DNA from: Paracyclopina nana
Lineage: Eukaryota; Arthropoda; Copepoda; Cyclopoida; Cyclopettidae
Reading direction: 5' to 3'
DNA length: 64,000 bases
NCBI GenBank assembly: GCA_019096065.1
Contig: JAGUCH010000009.1
Span: forward strand, 1,622,001-1,686,000
Positions within the stretch are counted from its first letter, which is position 1. Every line of letters starts with the position of its first letter. Of the stretch, positions 23,001 to 33,963 are shown piece by piece. The notes beneath the pieces were generated by a model. The model was not told the DNA's origin. It made no database searches and saw only the letters and a list, made by a program, of their open reading frames with translations. The translations under genes and the position numbers were made by a program.

Positions 23001-26000
23001 CTATTATTGGGCATATTGTGGTTTTTCTGCTCGATGGAATTATTCCTGTCTTCCGCCGTGGAATTGGATGTCATGCTCGAATCAGCGTCTGAGCTGGAAT
23101 CCGAGGCGTGGAAGATCCGGAAGACCTCAGGGGCAGGATGATAGGGTAGTTGCGAGGAGAAATCCGCTGTGAATTCCCGTTCCATTGTCTCCTCACCCGT
23201 TGGCGGAGGATAATTCCAGCCTTGAGAGGTCATGTGATGGTGGCCAAAATAGTTGGGTGCTGGTGCTGCTGAGGCTGAAAAGAGGAAGGAAACTTTTTAA
23301 TCTAGCCTTAATTTCCGAGCTTGCGAGAAAGTTGGTGATGAGTTGGAATTTTACCTTGCTGCTGGTCTTGCTCGTCCAGCTGCTGTTGCATAATTTTGGT
23401 ATCTTGGATGACTTCCAAGTCGTGCTCAGCAGCCAATTTGTAGTAGCCGCAAAGTACCAATATGAGCTCCTCGGCATCTCTGTCTTCCAACGTCAATATG
23501 ATGTCCTACAATAGATACAAACAATTTTAAATGATTTCCTTTATATTTACTAAAGTTTTGTGTACCTCTTTCTCATCGTCCTTGACGTGCACGTAAATCT
23601 TTTGGGAGACTGCGTCTTCTTTGGTCACCTCAATGCTGGTGATTTGCTCGAGATCACAAAGGTTCTGAGGCTGGGAAGGAAATTGTTATTTAATTATGTA
23701 CGTTATGGGCTTATTTGATGTTGGAATTAATCTAGCATATACAGCATTTGATTGATGTGGCAACTGGCAAGTCAAGTGGTACAAATACTTGTATAAGCTA
23801 TAATTGAATAATATGTGCCAGCTAGTTCACTTCTACAGCGGAAAAAGTACCTTTGTTACGTCAAAGAAAAACTTGTTAGAAAACAGGCTCATCTTGAGCT
23901 TGCGGAATTTCTCCTCAACAATCTTAATAAATAATTTCGATAATTGGCTAGAATGGATCAACTCAGCTGGAAACTTACAACGCTCTTCTTCAAGCTATTG
24001 ATTTGACTAACTCCAAACTTGGGACTGATGAGGATCACAGTTTCGGCCATTGAATCCTGGAAGAGGAGAAGGGAACATGAAAAAATGCTGGCTTTTCTTC
24101 GCGTGGTTGCTGCAACTCACACTTAGAGTGGTGGAGAAGCATTTTGCGCCATAACTTGGCAGCTCTCCGATGATTTTGAGGTAGTGCAACTTTGCCTGCA
24201 AGGCTGTCAGGCTTTTCTGGCCTGGAGCAGTCAAATTGGCATTGAGCTTGAGAAAATGACCCAGTAGTTTCTTGAGCTCCTTTCGTTTCATCGAGTCTGC
24301 CAGGCTGCTCGGCAAAAAGCGTTCCAATCCAGTCTCCTTCCTAAGCATATGCGAAAAAGGGCATTAGGGAACGAAAGCTAATTAGGCAGAGAGAGAGACG
24401 TACTCTATTGCTTTCAAATTGACTTTGGCAGTCGGTCCTGCTGTGGACACAGCATGCTGGTGAATTTGCAGTGCAGCCAAACGTAGCGCCACGTCGTGCT
24501 TGAGCTCGGGAGCGAATCTCTCTTGAACGACATCATTACAGCATTGGACGTACAAGTATTCGAAAGCCATCGAGTCACTTCGAAGTAGCTCGTACGGATC
24601 GGTAGGCACGAAAGTTATCCTGAAAGTTGTTGAAAGATGAGCAAACAAGGTCTGATTGGCCTGCTTTTCCATGTTACACATTGGGTGATATTTTGCTTTT
24701 GGCTACAACATTTTGTTAAATGTAATCATAGGCTCTCTAATTTTACGCGCCCGCTCAAATCATCCGAGACGATGTTCCTCGTCTCGGACACCTAACTTAT
24801 CACAAGACGAGCAAGGCAGCTGGTTTTCTCTGCACCACCATTCATTAATAAGCAATATTGGCAGCTCTTTTTTGCCCTAGCACAAAATACAGTAGCGCAG
24901 TTTTTCCTTTATGTACTATAAGCAAGCTTACCTAAAGAGGCATCGCAAGTTGTGCGCCCCAGGCCTTGAAGCAATCTTGCTCAGAGTGTCTTTGGGATCT
25001 AGCAAAGTCAGCTTATTTCTCCTCAGACTTTTCACGTGCTCGACAACGAGTGCAAAGTGTTTGGTGCTACCCAGGCCCAGCTTCAGCTGGAGGCTGTCAA
25101 TGACATCTTGGACTGTGGTTGATGAGTCGTACTTAAACGACTTGGTTTGGCCATTCTCAAGGAAAACTTTGAGCACATTGGGCATCAGAGGGACCACCGA
25201 GTCAGCCGAGGTCATCTGGCTATGTGTCAAGCCCTAGAGAGCAGAATAAAGTGTGATTTTTCCCGAATAATTGATGGTGCGGTTGGCTCTTACGTTGTGG
25301 ACATGTGAGCCATTGATGTCAACACTTTCAGCAAACCTCACTCGCGAAGGGTTGGATTTCAGCTTGGCTTTCTTGGCTGCTGACAGCAAGGCTGACTTTC
25401 GAGTGGAGGACTGCAATGAAAAATGTAGGCGAATAAAATTGGTGCGTTTGCGCTATCTTGAGCAAGGCTTATGCTAATGAGCTCACTTGAGACGAAAGAT
25501 ACTCGAAAAATTCCACAATGTCAACATGGCTACTACTGTGCTCCATGTTGCTAAAGGTCAGAATGCAATAAAGGAGGAGAAGCCCTACTAGGGCCTAGCT
25601 GGTGACATGGCAGCCTTTGTGAAGCTACTATATAAAAGGCTTGTTGTTGTTGTAATGCAACTTACGCTGTCTAATGGAGGTTGGCACACGACAAGAGTCA
25701 CATTTTCTCTGCAATTTCGGACTAGTTGTATCACATGATCCCTGGGAGCAAGCTTGACATCTTCTCCATTAATCTGCAGGATCTGGTCACCAGGCTTGAG
25801 CTTACTGATGCTTGGGCCACCAGTCGTAACGAATCTGAAGCAGAAAACGAATTTAATTTGATAATAGCTGGGCCTGGACATTTTAGTGCGCTTTTTTTGG
25901 CCCCACTAATCTGGGATTAATTCTGAATTGCCACAGGGCCATTGTTGCAGCTAGTTGTTTACCTGACTATTACTGGCTTTTCTGATCCAGCAACAAACCC

Positions 26001-27985
26001 AAAGCCCAGCTCAGGGTCTCTGGTCAGTTCCACAATTCTTGGCTCGGGAATGTCTTCAGGATCGATGGAGACCCATTTCCTCGGGTCCTCGTAGGTGGTC
26101 GTCTTGTTGAGGTGGCTGGGAAGCAAAAACATTTATTGCAGACATGAAAATAAGTGAAGAAAAGTTTATCACTTGATGTAGTAGGTTTTTCTCTCCTCGT
26201 CAACTGCAGCCTCCCAACCGTAGGGTAAATTGAGGCCTCCAGAGTCCTCCCAAAAATCTGACGGTGGCAGCCATCCACTCGTCTGAGAGATGTGGCTAAA
26301 AATAGGAAAGTTGCAATTCATCCAGATAATTCTCTGGCTGGTATGGTGGTGCCAAAGCAAGCATGTGGAGCGATCAAATAGAATATTAATAGCATGGCCT
26401 GCTTGTGTGTGTGCACAGAGGTTTTCTGCGTAGGCGAAGAAGGATTTGGGTCAAGAATTCATTCCACATTCTTATTGTAGCTAGTGGATCAGCCGTCCAC
26501 GTCGTCACCTTTGGGCATTATTTATAAGCCAGCAGAGAATAATGTTGCAGAAAAGCAATACTTTTGGCACTAGCTGCGTTGGCCTCAAAATATATGCTAA
26601 TGCCACACACAAGAAGTTGCTAAACTCACAAAGTTGTTTTGCAGAATAGCTCAAGAATAATAATTATTAGGTATATGAAAAGAGGCTCACTAGAAGGAAG
26701 TGCTGAGCAGTTGGCCTTGTCGAATCATGGCTGTAATCGGGTTTTTCTCAGGGGAACATTGATGATTGCCCATAAGCAAAAATCGTTTGTTTACGTTGCT
26801 TTCACTCTACTACACTTGGCATGAGATTTCTTCTGTACAAGTGAACAAGTAGCTACTTCAACTACGCTACGACTGCATGTTTTCTGCTCCTGTAAACGAG
26901 GCCAAGAATTGAGCCTGCGCACTTCGAGAACAAGGAGAGCAAGGAAAAGCAACTTTTTTACACGCTATATATGCTATGGAGCACTTCCTCAACATTTGTC
27001 CAAATACAGTATACATCTATGTACAGGCCCAGTTTGGGTCGTTATCGAAGGATAAACAAAACGTGAAGAGTAGCAGACTTTTTGATTATATATGTCCTAT
27101 TTTTCATAAGCATGCCTTTACTACAAGTAAAAATACGCACACTCTTCTTACCCTTTGCTTGCGCAAAAGCTATACAGAGGAAGAGAAAACATTGTCATAA
27201 GAAGAACACAAGTTTGCAAGTTTGCTCGCAAGAAAGCCCGAATGCAGCACTAGCGCCATCTCGTGGCAGATTAGCACCTAAGGCCCCGTTCACCTGTTCC
27301 ATAATATACATATATGGGTTATATTGGCAAATATATTGATTAATGTCTCATGTTTTAACCAAGGGACTTAATATAGATAATTCAAGCGCACTTTGAACAA
27401 TTTTGGCCCGTTTTGCACATCAATATCAGCCATTCTTACGCAACAGACCAAAATAATAGTCTAAATATCACTGTGAATATTATATGAAAATAGCTTCAAA
27501 ACTGAAACTGGATTCTCTGTTTGTACACAGAGTAGAGCCAATTTTACCAAAAAAAAAAGGGATTTTTCATAAGTTGGCCTTTTTGCACAAACATCGCATA
27601 TATTTATTTCGGCCAGGTGAACAGGGCCCTAATGTGGCCGATTCAACTCACTTGCAATAGTAGAATCTGCCATCTGTGGTCGCGTGGACGGTCCAGCCTG
27701 GCCTCAGTCTTGATTGGATTTCATTAAGGACCTCGGCAGTGTCGTCCTGAGCTAAGCTCTCCTCATTCTTTGCAGTCGTTGCGAACTTGGGCAATATCCT
27801 CGGCGATTGAGCTGGACTTTGTTTGCTCTGGAAATTATTGCTCACATGGCTGCTGGTGTCCCCTTTGCCAACTTCCAAGATTTGATTCGGGCTATGATTC
27901 GAGGTTGACGATGGCGGCTGGCTGAGGTTCCCAAAGAAAGGGTTTAGGAACATTTCAGCTTTGGCTGAGCCGCAGCCATTGAGAC
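20003..27985 (-). CDS. FRMPD4: FERM and PDZ domain-containing protein 4 (Preso-like), 5' end not found
   Basis: Exons: complement(join(20003..21777,22093..22252,22320..22430,22642..22833,22895..23274,23355..23505,23566..23664,23851..23922,23979..24056,24121..24340,24404..24619,24932..25233,25294..25410,25666..25834,25963..26115,26173..26295,27652..27985)). Phases agree throughout. Domain order is WW1 ([16 protein letters not shown]), WW2 ([19 protein letters not shown]), PDZ ([12 protein letters not shown], then [15 protein letters not shown]) and a three-lobe FERM domain ([20 protein letters not shown]). The Frmpd-type motif [13 protein letters not shown], a proline-rich region and a C-terminal helical bundle follow. 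Vertebrate FRMPD4 is a postsynaptic scaffold binding mGluR/Homer and PSD-95. Exon 27652..27985 starts in phase 1, so a further 5' exon should exist, or translation begins at ATG 27953. The Polinton starts 148 bp upstream of this exon. Confidence 0.92.
24738..24800. repeat. hairpin-forming dispersed repeat, copy 2
   Basis: It shares CGCGCCCGCTCAAAT and ATCCGAGACG with the copy near 8.17 kb. Here the stem is perfect: CCGAGACGA pairs with TCGTCTCGG across a short loop. It sits in an FRMPD4 intron. Confidence 0.65.
25487..25550 (-). CDS. FRMPD4: possible alternative first exon of FRMPD4
   Basis: This minus-strand exon has a TTTAG acceptor-like start, an ATG in CAACATGG context and 20 codons ([16 protein letters not shown]...). 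A GTGAGC donor is in phase 0 with the next exon, 25294..25410. Its 5' end is out of phase with the PDZ exon (phase 0), which joins 25294..25410 directly, as in vertebrate FRMPD4. It therefore works only as an initiating exon. It would give a short isoform with the FERM domain but without WW and PDZ domains. Confidence 0.4.
26296..27280. other. FRMPD4 intron between the WW exons
   Basis: About 1 kb of intron sequence before the MITE-like element. No coding frame, RNA gene or tandem repeat that I can support. Confidence 0.5.
27281..27630. mobile_element. MITE-like element in an FRMPD4 intron
   Basis: The left arm AGGCCCCGTTCACCTG (27281-27296) is matched in inverted orientation by CAGGTGAACAGGGCCCT (27614-27630), enclosing an AT-rich centre with no coding capacity. 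The whole is about 350 bp, typical of a MITE. A related arm, CAGGTGAACAAAGCCTGAAT, occurs near 61.34 kb. The target duplication is unclear. Confidence 0.5.
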
Positions 27986-28126
27986 CTGGAAAAAATAAAA
28001 CATATACTGTATGATATGTGCATTTTTCAAGGGTGTGTCTGCCAAAATAACTTGACACCTGCGCCTATGCTATATGTATGCAAACACTGAACGATTACAT
28101 TTACTTCCCTTGGCTGCTTTTTATGG

Positions 28127-28132
28127 CTAATA
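28127..28132. repeat. left target-site duplication of the Polinton (CTAATA)
   Basis: CTAATA immediately precedes the terminal AGTAGTAT. The identical hexamer follows the right terminus at 58919-58924. A 6-bp duplication is the standard mark of Polinton/Maverick integration. Confidence 0.9.
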
Positions 28133-29643
28133 AGTAGTATGTAGGGGGAGCCTACATAAAAAATCGGCTCGTGGCTCGGAGGGGGTTGACTGTAGTAATG
28201 GAGCCGTGAACGCGAAAAGCGACCGTCGCGGCTTCAAAGGGGGGGAAAGAGGGGGGGTGCGCGCGCACGTGGGTGCGCGCGCGCATGCATGCACACACAC
28301 TCACACACACAACCATTTGTTTTTTTTTTTTTTTTTTTTTGCGCGCGCGCGCGCGTGCGCGCGCGCGCTGCTCTCTATAGAGCGACAGTACATAGCATGC
28401 TACTCCTATATATAAAGAGAGACTCTACTATATATATATAAAAGGGGGAGTGAAAGGACACTGCTGCTGCTATAGTACATACGACACTACTCCTGTACTG
28501 TATATAAAGAGAGAGCCCTACTATATATATATAAAAGGGGGAGTGAAAGGACACTGCTGCTGCTGCTATAATACATACGACACTACTGAATAGGGAGAGA
28601 ATGGGTGCTACTACTGTTGTATATATAAAGAGAGACTCTACTATATATATATAAAAGGGGGAGTGAAAGGACACTGCTGCTGCTATAGTACATACGACAC
28701 TACTGAATAGGGAGGGAATGGGTGCTACTACTGTACTATATAGGGGAGAGACTCTACTATATATATATATATAAAAGGGGGAGTGAAAGGACATTGCTAC
28801 TGTTATAATACATACGACGCGACTCTATACTATATTGGGGGAGAGAGAGACTCTACTACTGTTATATAAAGAGAGAAGACAATACATAGACACTACTGTG
28901 ATATATAGAGAGTGTAGAGACAGAGTCAGTTTTTTTATGGGTCGTCGTCCATGAAAGACAGGTTGGTGTAGAGTAAAGTCAGCACTTGAACTCCTTTTTT
29001 TTTTAAAAAAGTGTCTGAAAGTGCTCGCATCACTCTGCATCACTCTGGCTTGTGAATATTCATGGCAGTCATGGGTGTATGTGTTACAAAAATACAATAA
29101 AGCGCCACGAGTACCCTCATCAACTCAACAGATACATCATGGTCTTTACTGTACTTTTTGGTGGTCTTCTTGCGATGAAGTAGGTGTGAGCTACACTTGA
29201 TTAAACACTTTATTGCCATTGCTTCACACTGCCTCTAAAGTGGTTAACCAAATGTAGGAGTGTCAAGTGAGACAGCTGTTGGAGCTGGGTGTGTGTGAGA
29301 GAGTGTGATCCCCTTGGTGGCACGTCTCCAACTGAAAGTCAGCCGGCCAACCACGCGTCAGCTAACTTGGCAACAACCAATCACGCGTCAGCTAACTTGG
29401 CAACAACCAATCAAAAAAGAGCATGACGCAATCCTGTCTGAAACCATGAGGAGAAAGCCCTCTCTATGTACTAACGTTTTTTTGGAGCCGCGACGAGAAA
29501 AAAGGACCCGTGGTGGCCTAGAGAGGATGACTCATCCTCTCTATGTACTAACGGTTTTTTGGAGCTGCGACGAGAAAAATGACCCGTGGTCGTTGATTTT
29601 ATCGATTGGAGCCACCTGGGGTATCAGAGGTTGTGAGACTTGT
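28133..29643. repeat. left terminal inverted repeat
   Basis: Matches the reverse complement of 57537-58918, ending inward at GTGAGACTTGT. The outer part has a poly-T tract followed by (GC)n (28321-28369), then a minisatellite (28378-28860). The inner part holds two copies of CAGCTAACTTGGCAACAACC and two copies of a CTCTCTATGTACTAACG block. A 124-codon open frame here (29305-29679) exists only because the repeat lacks stops, so I do not call it a gene. It is about 130 bp longer than the right repeat, mostly from minisatellite copy number. It lacks roughly 25 bp present in the right copy, near 29590. Confidence 0.95.
28378..28860. repeat. minisatellite in the left terminal repeat
   Basis: About four to five copies of a unit of roughly 85-120 bp. 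Each has GAGAGACTCTACTATATATA, then AAAAGGGGGAGTGAAAGGAC, then CTGCTGCT and CATACGACACTACT. The right terminal repeat has about three copies, so copy number has changed independently. Confidence 0.8.
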
Positions 29644-29992
29644 TATCAAAGAGGTTGCGAGAAGTGTCGCTCCCCCTAAGCGGTTGGGGGGAATGGTACG
29701 GTACACAAAGTTTAAGGCGTGGAATGCGGCAGCTTTAGTGGTCCATTCCCTAGGTTGAGCAAATGGACTTACAGCCCATTGGTGGATAGTTGTAATATCG
29801 ACCTCCCTATTCAGTTATCAAAGTAAACTCTGGGGGGAAAGTTGTAGTAGATTTAAAAAGGGGGAATTATAAAAACAACAATAACCATACTCGACCACCT
29901 AATTTTTTTTTTTTTTTAAAAACCACACTCATCAACTATATGCAACAACGTTTTAAAAAAATATCAACGGCACTCAACAATTTGCTACAATC

Positions 29993-30901
29993 ATGAATCA
30001 TCTCATGCCAACAACTGAGGATGAAACCCAAGCCTCTCCATCCCTACCAACTTCGACATCAAGGGTGAAAAAGTTTTACTTGAAATTTTCAATGCTCGGT
30101 AAAGCTTCCATTGAGCAAAAAAAAATGCCTTGTAACCATTCACTTGTATTTTTTGTTTGTTAGAGTACGATGAGCAAACCAACCTCTTTGTTCTACGAAA
30201 CCTCAAGAAAAATGATGTGTACATTTATCTCTCACTTGGTGGAATGCGCTCATTACTGCAAACACTTCCAGTTGCCCTGAGGAGCAGCAATTTGTCTGAT
30301 CCCAAAACTGAGCTTGCTGACAACTCTCAATTGTTTTATGGTGTGGTAGAGGAAACTTCAACGCGAAAAGTTATCCTCACTGTGACTGCTTATAGAGGCT
30401 ACAAGAACATGTTTTTGAAGAGTCTCAGGAAAGCTGATAACAACAAGCTTGTATTTACAAAGTATGTTTTAAATTTTTCATCATATCCGCTCCCTAAAAA
30501 AGCCTGTTTTACCCTCTATTATAAATAGAGGCAATGTGTTGTTGTCAGCCAATGAATCAGTTGACTTGATGGCCAATTTTGTGGAGACGTGTTTTTGCGC
30601 AACTTCCATGGATTTAAGCACTTCCACAAATGAGCCCAACCTATCTGCTCCTACAAATTTACCCCCAAAGCCACCTGGTATTATTGGTGAGCGACCAATG
30701 GTTCGCTACCTGGAAAATACACGAACCAATGTGTTGCCTTTAAAAATGGATCCTACCATGTCGAGGGTGACCAATGAAGCAAGACAATTTACCATTGCTG
30801 AAGCTAATGCTCCAAGCCAAGTAGTTCGCTACGTTGAGTATCCCCATCCACCACCTCCAACTAGACATGTTTTGTCTTCAATTGAGAACTGTATGTATTA
30901 A
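29993..30901 (+). CDS. Polinton protein A, function unknown
   Basis: Three exons, join(29993..30098,30164..30461,30529..30901), total 258 aa. Phases agree, and the two introns are 65 and 67 bp. The N-terminus is polar (MNHLMPTTEDETQASPSL). The central part looks globular with alternating hydrophobics (LEYDEQTNLFVLRNLKKNDV, then KVILTVTAYRGYKNMFLKSL). The last third is proline-rich and basic. No motif known to me appears. The gene is the first inside the left terminal repeat and has AATAAA at 31085. Being spliced, it must be transcribed in the nucleus. A DNA-binding or structural role is possible, but I cannot support one. Confidence 0.6.
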
Positions 30902-31084
30902 AAAAATGTGAGGAATGGTGAATGGGATTTTTCCTACACTTTTGTAATGTCATGACTGAATTTTCTTCAATTATTTCACCATATGTTCATTTCACTCTTC
31001 TGTTGTGTATGTGTGAATCAATTTTTCCGTTAGAAAAGCACAACCATCTTCCCCTAGTGCTCCATGTAAATATGTGTACATAGT

Positions 31085-31090
31085 AATAAA
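31085..31090 (+). promoter_or_regulatory. polyadenylation signal of Polinton gene A
   Basis: AATAAA lies 184 bp after the stop of gene A, in a non-coding interval. The rest of 30902-31465 holds no gene that I see. Confidence 0.5.
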
Positions 31091-31465
31091 GTACAAAAAA
31101 TCTGAGCTCACATCAAAGTCTACATAATTTTCCCCCTATAGGTTCATATTTTGTTATGAATAAAGGGGACCTTTTTTGTGGCTACAAAAAAATGGTCCAA
31201 AATAAATCGATTACTTTTGGTTTAATAATATCCTGTCTCGTAGTAGGTAAAAAAATAAGGGTGGAATTTTCAGTCTAAGCGGGCTCTGCACAATCAACAC
31301 CATGTCAAATTGTTTTGAAAACATTCAAATTTTCGCGCTTTTCCGGCCCGCACATGGCGGCCGGCAGAACAGCTAGTGTTGTTGTTGTTTTGGTTGGCGT
31401 CAAGTTGTTTTCATGAAAAAAAATGGGTTGAAAAAAAAAAAAAAACGAATTTTTGCGCGGTGCCG

Positions 31466-31623
31466 CTAAAAAAACAGTTGGTGTTGTGAGTGAGGAAAGC
31501 ATCACGCTAGTTGGAGCGAAAAAAAAAAAACGAATTTTTTCGCGTGGTGTTCAGCAATTGCACGGAGCTGGCGGCTGCTAAAAAAACAGTTGGTGTTGTG
31601 AGTGAGGAAAGCATCACGCTAGT
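31466..31623. repeat. 46-bp perfect direct repeat upstream of Polinton gene B
   Basis: The block CTAAAAAAACAGTTGGTGTT...CATCACGCTAGT is identical at 31466-31511 and 31578-31623, 112 bp apart. A partial third match (CGCTAAAAAAGCAGCTGGTG) follows near 31661. The copies end about 190 bp before the gene B start, so they may be promoter elements. Confidence 0.75.
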
Positions 31624-31808
31624 GTGGCGCGCTACGCGAGGTCCGCATGGTGCGCGTCAGACGCTAAAAAAGCAGCTGGTGCTGGTGGCCATATGGTTGG
31701 TGTCAAAATCCCCCCTCGAGTCACAGCTATTGGCTACATGAAGAGTCCTCACAGCTCCACCTCTACACATAGCACAGTCAATCCAACTTTTGCTACCAGT
31801 GCCTCAAC

Positions 31809-33678
31809 ATGGCTAAAGAAGGTCCTCTTTTTGACGACACGTTGATTGGTGTCAACATTGTGAAAATTTCGAAAAATGTTAAACTCTACCCCAAGAAGTC
31901 CAGTGCCAACCAGTTGATTATCAGTGTGGACAAGTTCCTGGACATTATAACGTCTCATGAACTGGTTGAGGCGGCCAATTACTTGATGACCCATCGGCTG
32001 AAGGAAGGGGCCGAAAATCGAAGTTTCTTCATCACATTTAGTGCCAATAATCCGCAACCATGCTTCAGTGTAAGTTTTGGATCATAGCAAAGAAGTCATT
32101 ATATTTCTTTATCATGACATTACTTTTTAGATCAAAACTGAACCAGCCAATGACAAGGCTTTTTTTGCCCTAACAAATAATAAATTTGTTCAGAGAGGCA
32201 CAGCCATCATGTTGACTAGCCTTGATTTTGCCATTTTCATGGCCAATTTACCGCGGATGTTTCTAAATTTTTCGGAGGCCTTTTCTGGAGATTCCTCTTT
32301 GGAGCACCTTTTTCTGATCCTGGATGAATTTGTGGCCAACTCAGTCCTTCAACGACCAGAAAACCTGATGGATTTGTCATCCATGTTTCATCTCCCCTTT
32401 GATGAAGACTACCGGTACATTTACCATTGTCAAAAAAAATAATTGAAAGGTTTTTTTCAATGTGTCTCTTTGTTGCAGACGCGAGGAACGAGAATTGGAT
32501 GTGGAAGACGATTTTCCTTTGGGCATCATTGAGCATTTTTTCCATGAAGACCACTTCATTACCTTTATAAGGAAGAAATATGAAGCAGCACCAGCCCACA
32601 AAAGTCATTTTTTCAATATGATTGAAAATGCTGCCAATTTTTTGCATCCCCGCAAAGATGACCCCACAATGATGGATGCCTTGAAGAGTCTCAAGACTGT
32701 GTGTTTTAATGCACTGTTTAGATTCAAGTAAGAAATCAAGGTTTTTGTAAAAATGTTCAGTCAATTTATTCTCATTATGTTTTAGCTTTTATGTCGGCAT
32801 TGAGGACGAGACCACTTCTGAAGCAAAAAGCTGAGCTCAAATGGATAATTTTGTGCAAGAACATCCACATTTTATTTGACTTTTACAACAATACCTTGGC
32901 ATGTATGGGCAAAACATCCGCCCTGCAATTCTACCAAGCCCATCTGGACATCATCCGCACCATCGCAGCTTCAAAGGATCTAGCCATGGATGCTGACAAT
33001 GCTGACATGTTCGACCAAAGTGTCTACAGTGTAGGGCCACCAGCTGAAGACAAGATCGCCACTTATTATGAAGACTTGAAGGCTTCAAAATTTGGTCCAA
33101 CTACCCAACCGGAGATTCCTGGGATTGAGCTCACAACCTACCACCAATACACGCTCAAGATGCGATTAAAAAGAAAAATCAAGTCTTTATGGCTAAGTAA
33201 GTGTTTTTTATTGTTAGGAGACCATATAGTCATGTTGACTGTATTTGCAGATGAGGTCTCGGATGCTGCAGTGGATCAAGGGGAAGAGACATCAAATGTT
33301 GTGAATAAGAAGAATGTCCAATTGGCTCCCCAAGAGTCCCTAGCTGACATGACAAATGAACAGCAGCAACAGCAAGTGGATCATCATGTCTCCTATGCTC
33401 CTCCAACACCTACCAACTCTGAGGTCTCCACCGATTTGAACAGAGCTTTTTCAAAAACCAACTCTGTTTTGACTACTCAACACGAGCCTATTCATTCCAC
33501 ACCATTGAGACTGTTCAACCAAAGGCCATTTTTTCTCCCTTCCCCCATACCAGTTGTCGTACCCAATGCCCCAGACAAGCCTGTGAAACGCGAAAAATCG
33601 AACGACAAAACTTGGAACCAAAACATTTATTTCAAACCTCAAATGAAGAGGAAGAGGATGACCATGAGGTCAATATAA
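31809..33678 (+). CDS. Polinton protein B, function unknown, with one apparent 1-nt shift
   Basis: Exons 31809..32069, 32131..32414, 32479..32727, 32786..33196 and 33251..33678. The first three join cleanly (MAKEGPLFDDTLIGVNIVKI...). Exon 4 stays open only if one A is removed from the A5 run at 32825-32829. With that change all phases close at about 543 aa. Alternatively an independent start at ATG 32791 opens the second part. The first two-thirds look globular and helix-rich. The last 120 residues are glutamine- and proline-rich and end basic (MKRKRMTMRSI). The last intron, 54 bp, is in frame, so retention would also code. I recognise no domain. AATAAA occurs near 33816. Confidence 0.55.
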
Positions 33679-33963
33679 CCATAAGAACAAAAAAATCTTT
33701 CATAATTAAGGTTGATTTTGCTTGAATGTTGCATTACTAAAAGCTCTCATGTTTGGATCAATGTATATAAACTTGAATCATTGCATGTCCCGGATGTCTC
33801 TACTTGCACCAAATGAAATAAAAAATAAAAAAAATGTACAGAACTCTGTAGGACCCAAAAGCCCCACTAAAAATATCCCTGTGTTATGTAGTCCAAAAAA
33901 TAATTTACTTATTTTACTAGAGTTTTCATACTCGTTGAGTTCATAACAAGGGTGTTATAAAAC

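Noticed and set aside
28375..28794. 139-codon minus-strand frame rich in YIYIV repeats
   Set aside because: It is a translation of the TATA-rich minisatellite in the terminal repeat.
29305..29679. 124-codon open frame in the left terminal repeat, mirrored at 57525-57899
   Set aside because: It exists twice only because the terminal repeat is inverted. Its sequence contains internal direct repeats, and its ends differ between copies where unique DNA begins. No domain or splice context.
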